DNA of 6,161 nucleotides from Flavobacteriaceae bacterium (GTDB lineage: Bacteria; Bacteroidota; Bacteroidia; Flavobacteriales; Flavobacteriaceae), in NCBI GenBank assembly GCA_013003145.1, contig JABDLH010000309.1, forward strand, positions 1 to 6,161. The letters run 5' to 3'. The number at the start of each line of letters is the position of its first letter. Positions within the stretch are counted from its first letter, which is position 1. Of the stretch, positions 4,561-6,161 are shown piece by piece. The notes under the pieces are model-generated. The model had not been told where the DNA came from. It did not search any database and saw nothing but the letters and a program-made list of their open reading frames with translations. Made by a program: the position numbers and the translations under genes.

Positions 4561-5702
4561 TTAGCACGGCAGATCGCCTACATACCGTAGAGGAATATTA
4601 CTTCTCCAGGAAGCTGAGGGAGGTCAGGGAATTGATCAGTGAAGGGAAGCCCATCATCAATATGGGGATTGGCAGTCCTGACCTGGCACCGTCTGCAGAA
4701 GTATTGCAAACGCTCACAACTGCAATGACAGAGCCGGGGGCGCACCAGTACCAGAGCTACCAGGGGCTCCCGGAGTTAAGGGAAGCCGTTGCGCGATTCT
4801 ATGAAGAGAAATTTGGAGTGCAGGTAAATCCGGCTAACGAAATATTGCCACTGATGGGATCCAAAGAAGGCATCATGCACATCAGCCTGGCCTTTCTCAA
4901 TGCAGGCGACGAAGTACTTATCCCTAATCCCGGTTACCCCACCTATAGTTCCGTGACCAGGTTGGTAGGAGCCGTTGCCCGGAACTATGAGCTGACCGAA
5001 TCCGGGGGATGGTTCCCGGATTTACAGGCCTTAGAAAACGAAGACCTGCAAAAGGTGAAGCTCATGTGGATCTCTTACCCGCATATGCCGACAGGTGCGA
5101 TGGCGAGCAGGGAGCAATTTGAGGAATTGGTGGCATTTGCCAAAAGGAACCGCATCTTACTGGTGAACGATAATCCCTACAGTTTTGTACTGGGTAAAAA
5201 TCCGCTGAGCCTCTTATCGATCAGTGGTGCAAAAGAGATATCGCTGGAACTGAACTCTTTGAGCAAGACCTTTAATATGGCAGGATGGAGAGTGGGCATG
5301 GTACTGGGGAACGAGAAGCATATCAATGCAATTCTCAAGGTGAAGAGCAATATGGATTCCGGGATGTTCTACGGTATACAGAAAGGGGCAATAGCTGCCC
5401 TGGACAGCGGGAAGAGTTGGTTTGAACACCTGGATGCGATTTACCAGAAAAGGAGAGGCTTACTATGTGAACTCGCCGATAAGCTGGGTTGTAGCTATGA
5501 TCCGGATGCCGTGGGAATGTTCATCTGGGCACGCTTACCTGAGGGAGCCGGAAGTTCTGAAGATTATATTGACAGGATACTGCTCGAAAAACATTTGTTT
5601 ATCGCACCGGGAACCATATTCGGTAGCTGCGGAGAAGGGTATATACGTTTTTCATTATGTGTTCCGGAGGAAAAGATTAAAGAGGCAATTGCAAGAATTT
5701 AG
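4557..5702 (+). CDS. Class I/II PLP-dependent aminotransferase (probable aromatic/prephenate branch)
   Basis: A 381-residue fold-type I aminotransferase. Recognisable elements: YQSYQG with Y65, GSKEG (101-105) in the cofactor phosphate loop, D205 and Y208 in LLVNDNPYSF, the Schiff-base lysine K237 in NSLSKTFNMAGWRVG, and the substrate-carboxylate arginine R364 in GYIRFSLC. The segment that usually reads NNPTG is H176-M-PTG, placing Met where Asn normally contacts the pyridine ring oxygen. Lying between pheA and tyrA, and translationally coupled to pheA, it most likely transaminates phenylpyruvate and 4-hydroxyphenylpyruvate to Phe and Tyr; a prephenate (arogenate-route) or aspartate/LL-diaminopimelate-type specificity cannot be excluded from sequence. 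Start ATG 4557 fits the ATGA overlap. The next gene begins 13 bases after the stop. Confidence 0.88.
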   Translation: MISTADRLHTVEEYYFSRKLREVRELISEGKPIINMGIGSPDLAPSAEVLQTLTTAMTEPGAHQYQSYQGLPELREAVARFYEEKFGVQVNPANEILPLMGSKEGIMHISLAFLNAGDEVLIPNPGYPTYSSVTRLVGAVARNYELTESGGWFPDLQALENEDLQKVKLMWISYPHMPTGAMASREQFEELVAFAKRNRILLVNDNPYSFVLGKNPLSLLSISGAKEISLELNSLSKTFNMAGWRVGMVLGNEKHINAILKVKSNMDSGMFYGIQKGAIAALDSGKSWFEHLDAIYQKRRGLLCELADKLGCSYDPDAVGMFIWARLPEGAGSSEDYIDRILLEKHLFIAPGTIFGSCGEGYIRFSLCVPEEKIKEAIARI

Positions 5703-5715
5703 AGAAAGAGAAAGC

Positions 5716-6161
5716 ATGAATATATTTATAATCGGAATAGGGTTGATCGGCGGTTCGTATGCCAGGGACATCAGGGAGATAAGACCCGGCTGTCGTATCT
5801 TTGGAATAGATGCAGACCCCGATCACCTGCAGCAGGCCATATCTATGGAACTGATCGATGAGGTGGCCACTTATGCCGACCTTAAAATGGCAGACCTGGT
5901 ACTGGTCAGTATCCCTGTGGATGCCCTGGTTCGGGAATTGCCTGCCATCCTCGACGCAGTAGGGGACCAGACCCTGGTCCTGGATGCAGGGTCGACAAAA
6001 AACCTGGTCTGCAGCGCAGTGGAAGATCATCCGAACAGGAGAAATTTCCTGGCCTGCCATCCCATAGCAGGAACAGAATTCAGCGGCCCATCGGCGGCAA
6101 TCTCCGGCCTGTACCAGGGAAAAACCAATATTATCTGTGAGGTAGAGAAGACGGCTTTCAA
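5716..6161 (+). CDS. tyrA: Prephenate dehydrogenase, N-terminal part (cut by window edge)
   Basis: The first 148 codons are in the window. The protein oxidatively decarboxylates prephenate to 4-hydroxyphenylpyruvate for Tyr synthesis. It opens with a Rossmann fold: IIGIGLIGGS carries the GxGxxG glycines (G7, G9, G12), and the acidic D32 at the end of the second strand favours NAD over NADP. DAGSTK (90-95) and ACHPIAGTEFSG (113-124) are family hallmarks; H115 corresponds to the catalytic His that accepts the substrate hydroxyl proton. ATG 5716 follows a purine-rich stretch AGAGAAAGAGAAAG, and is 13 bases from the aminotransferase stop, so the gene belongs to the same operon. The C-terminal dimerisation domain, and whether an ACT or chorismate mutase domain follows, cannot be seen. 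Arogenate dehydrogenase activity is an alternative that N-terminal sequence does not settle. Confidence 0.92.
   Translation, partial: MNIFIIGIGLIGGSYARDIREIRPGCRIFGIDADPDHLQQAISMELIDEVATYADLKMADLVLVSIPVDALVRELPAILDAVGDQTLVLDAGSTKNLVCSAVEDHPNRRNFLACHPIAGTEFSGPSAAISGLYQGKTNIICEVEKTAF

Noticed and set aside
1..6161. CRISPR array, tRNA/rRNA gene, insertion sequence or phage-like genes
   Set aside because: No spaced repeats, no cloverleaf-like sequence, no transposase or terminal inverted repeats, and gene content is ordinary chromosomal.

Overview
The window looks like chromosome of a member of the Bacteroidota, most likely a marine-type Flavobacteriaceae. The reasons are a GldA-type gliding-motility ABC ATPase, a DUF2807/GIN-domain C-terminus, weak Shine-Dalgarno sequences, one TAnnTTTG-type -7 box, and a prephenate dehydratase - aminotransferase - prephenate dehydrogenase gene order. 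Genus cannot be fixed from sequence reading alone.

Layout. (1) Bases 1-234 are the 3' end of a GIN/DUF2807-domain protein. (2) Bases 290-2436 hold three co-directional genes: a cytoplasmic-looking serine beta-lactamase-fold hydrolase, an AHSA1/SRPBCC protein and a two-module VOC (glyoxalase-fold) protein. They are probably one transcription unit of unknown physiological role. (3) gldA (2438-3334, minus strand) meets the VOC gene tail to tail with one base between the stop codons. (4) Bases 3335-3732 form a divergent intergenic region that is far from empty. (5) From 3733 to the right edge runs the phenylalanine/tyrosine branch: pheA (GTG start), a class I aminotransferase overlapping it by 4 nt (ATGA), and tyrA, cut by the window edge.

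The most interesting element lies in the divergent intergenic region. A 23-codon reading frame at 3545-3616 encodes a peptide in which 10 of residues 5-16 are Phe, Tyr or Trp. It is followed at once by a textbook intrinsic terminator (3642-3671). The 5' arm of that terminator can instead pair perfectly over 7 bp with bases 3603-3609, inside the end of the leader frame. This is the architecture of ribosome-mediated transcription attenuation (pheL/trpL type), and it stands directly upstream of an operon making both Phe and Tyr. The mixed Phe+Tyr codon content fits an operon that serves both end products: scarcity of either charged tRNA would stall the leader ribosome before the antiterminator arm, whereas completed translation would place the ribosome over that arm and allow termination.

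Working together, PheA and TyrA use prephenate for the two branches, and the aminotransferase between them can supply the transamination both need. PheA carries a C-terminal ACT domain, so the pathway appears to be controlled at both the enzyme and the transcription level. The other genes show no evident link to this pathway.
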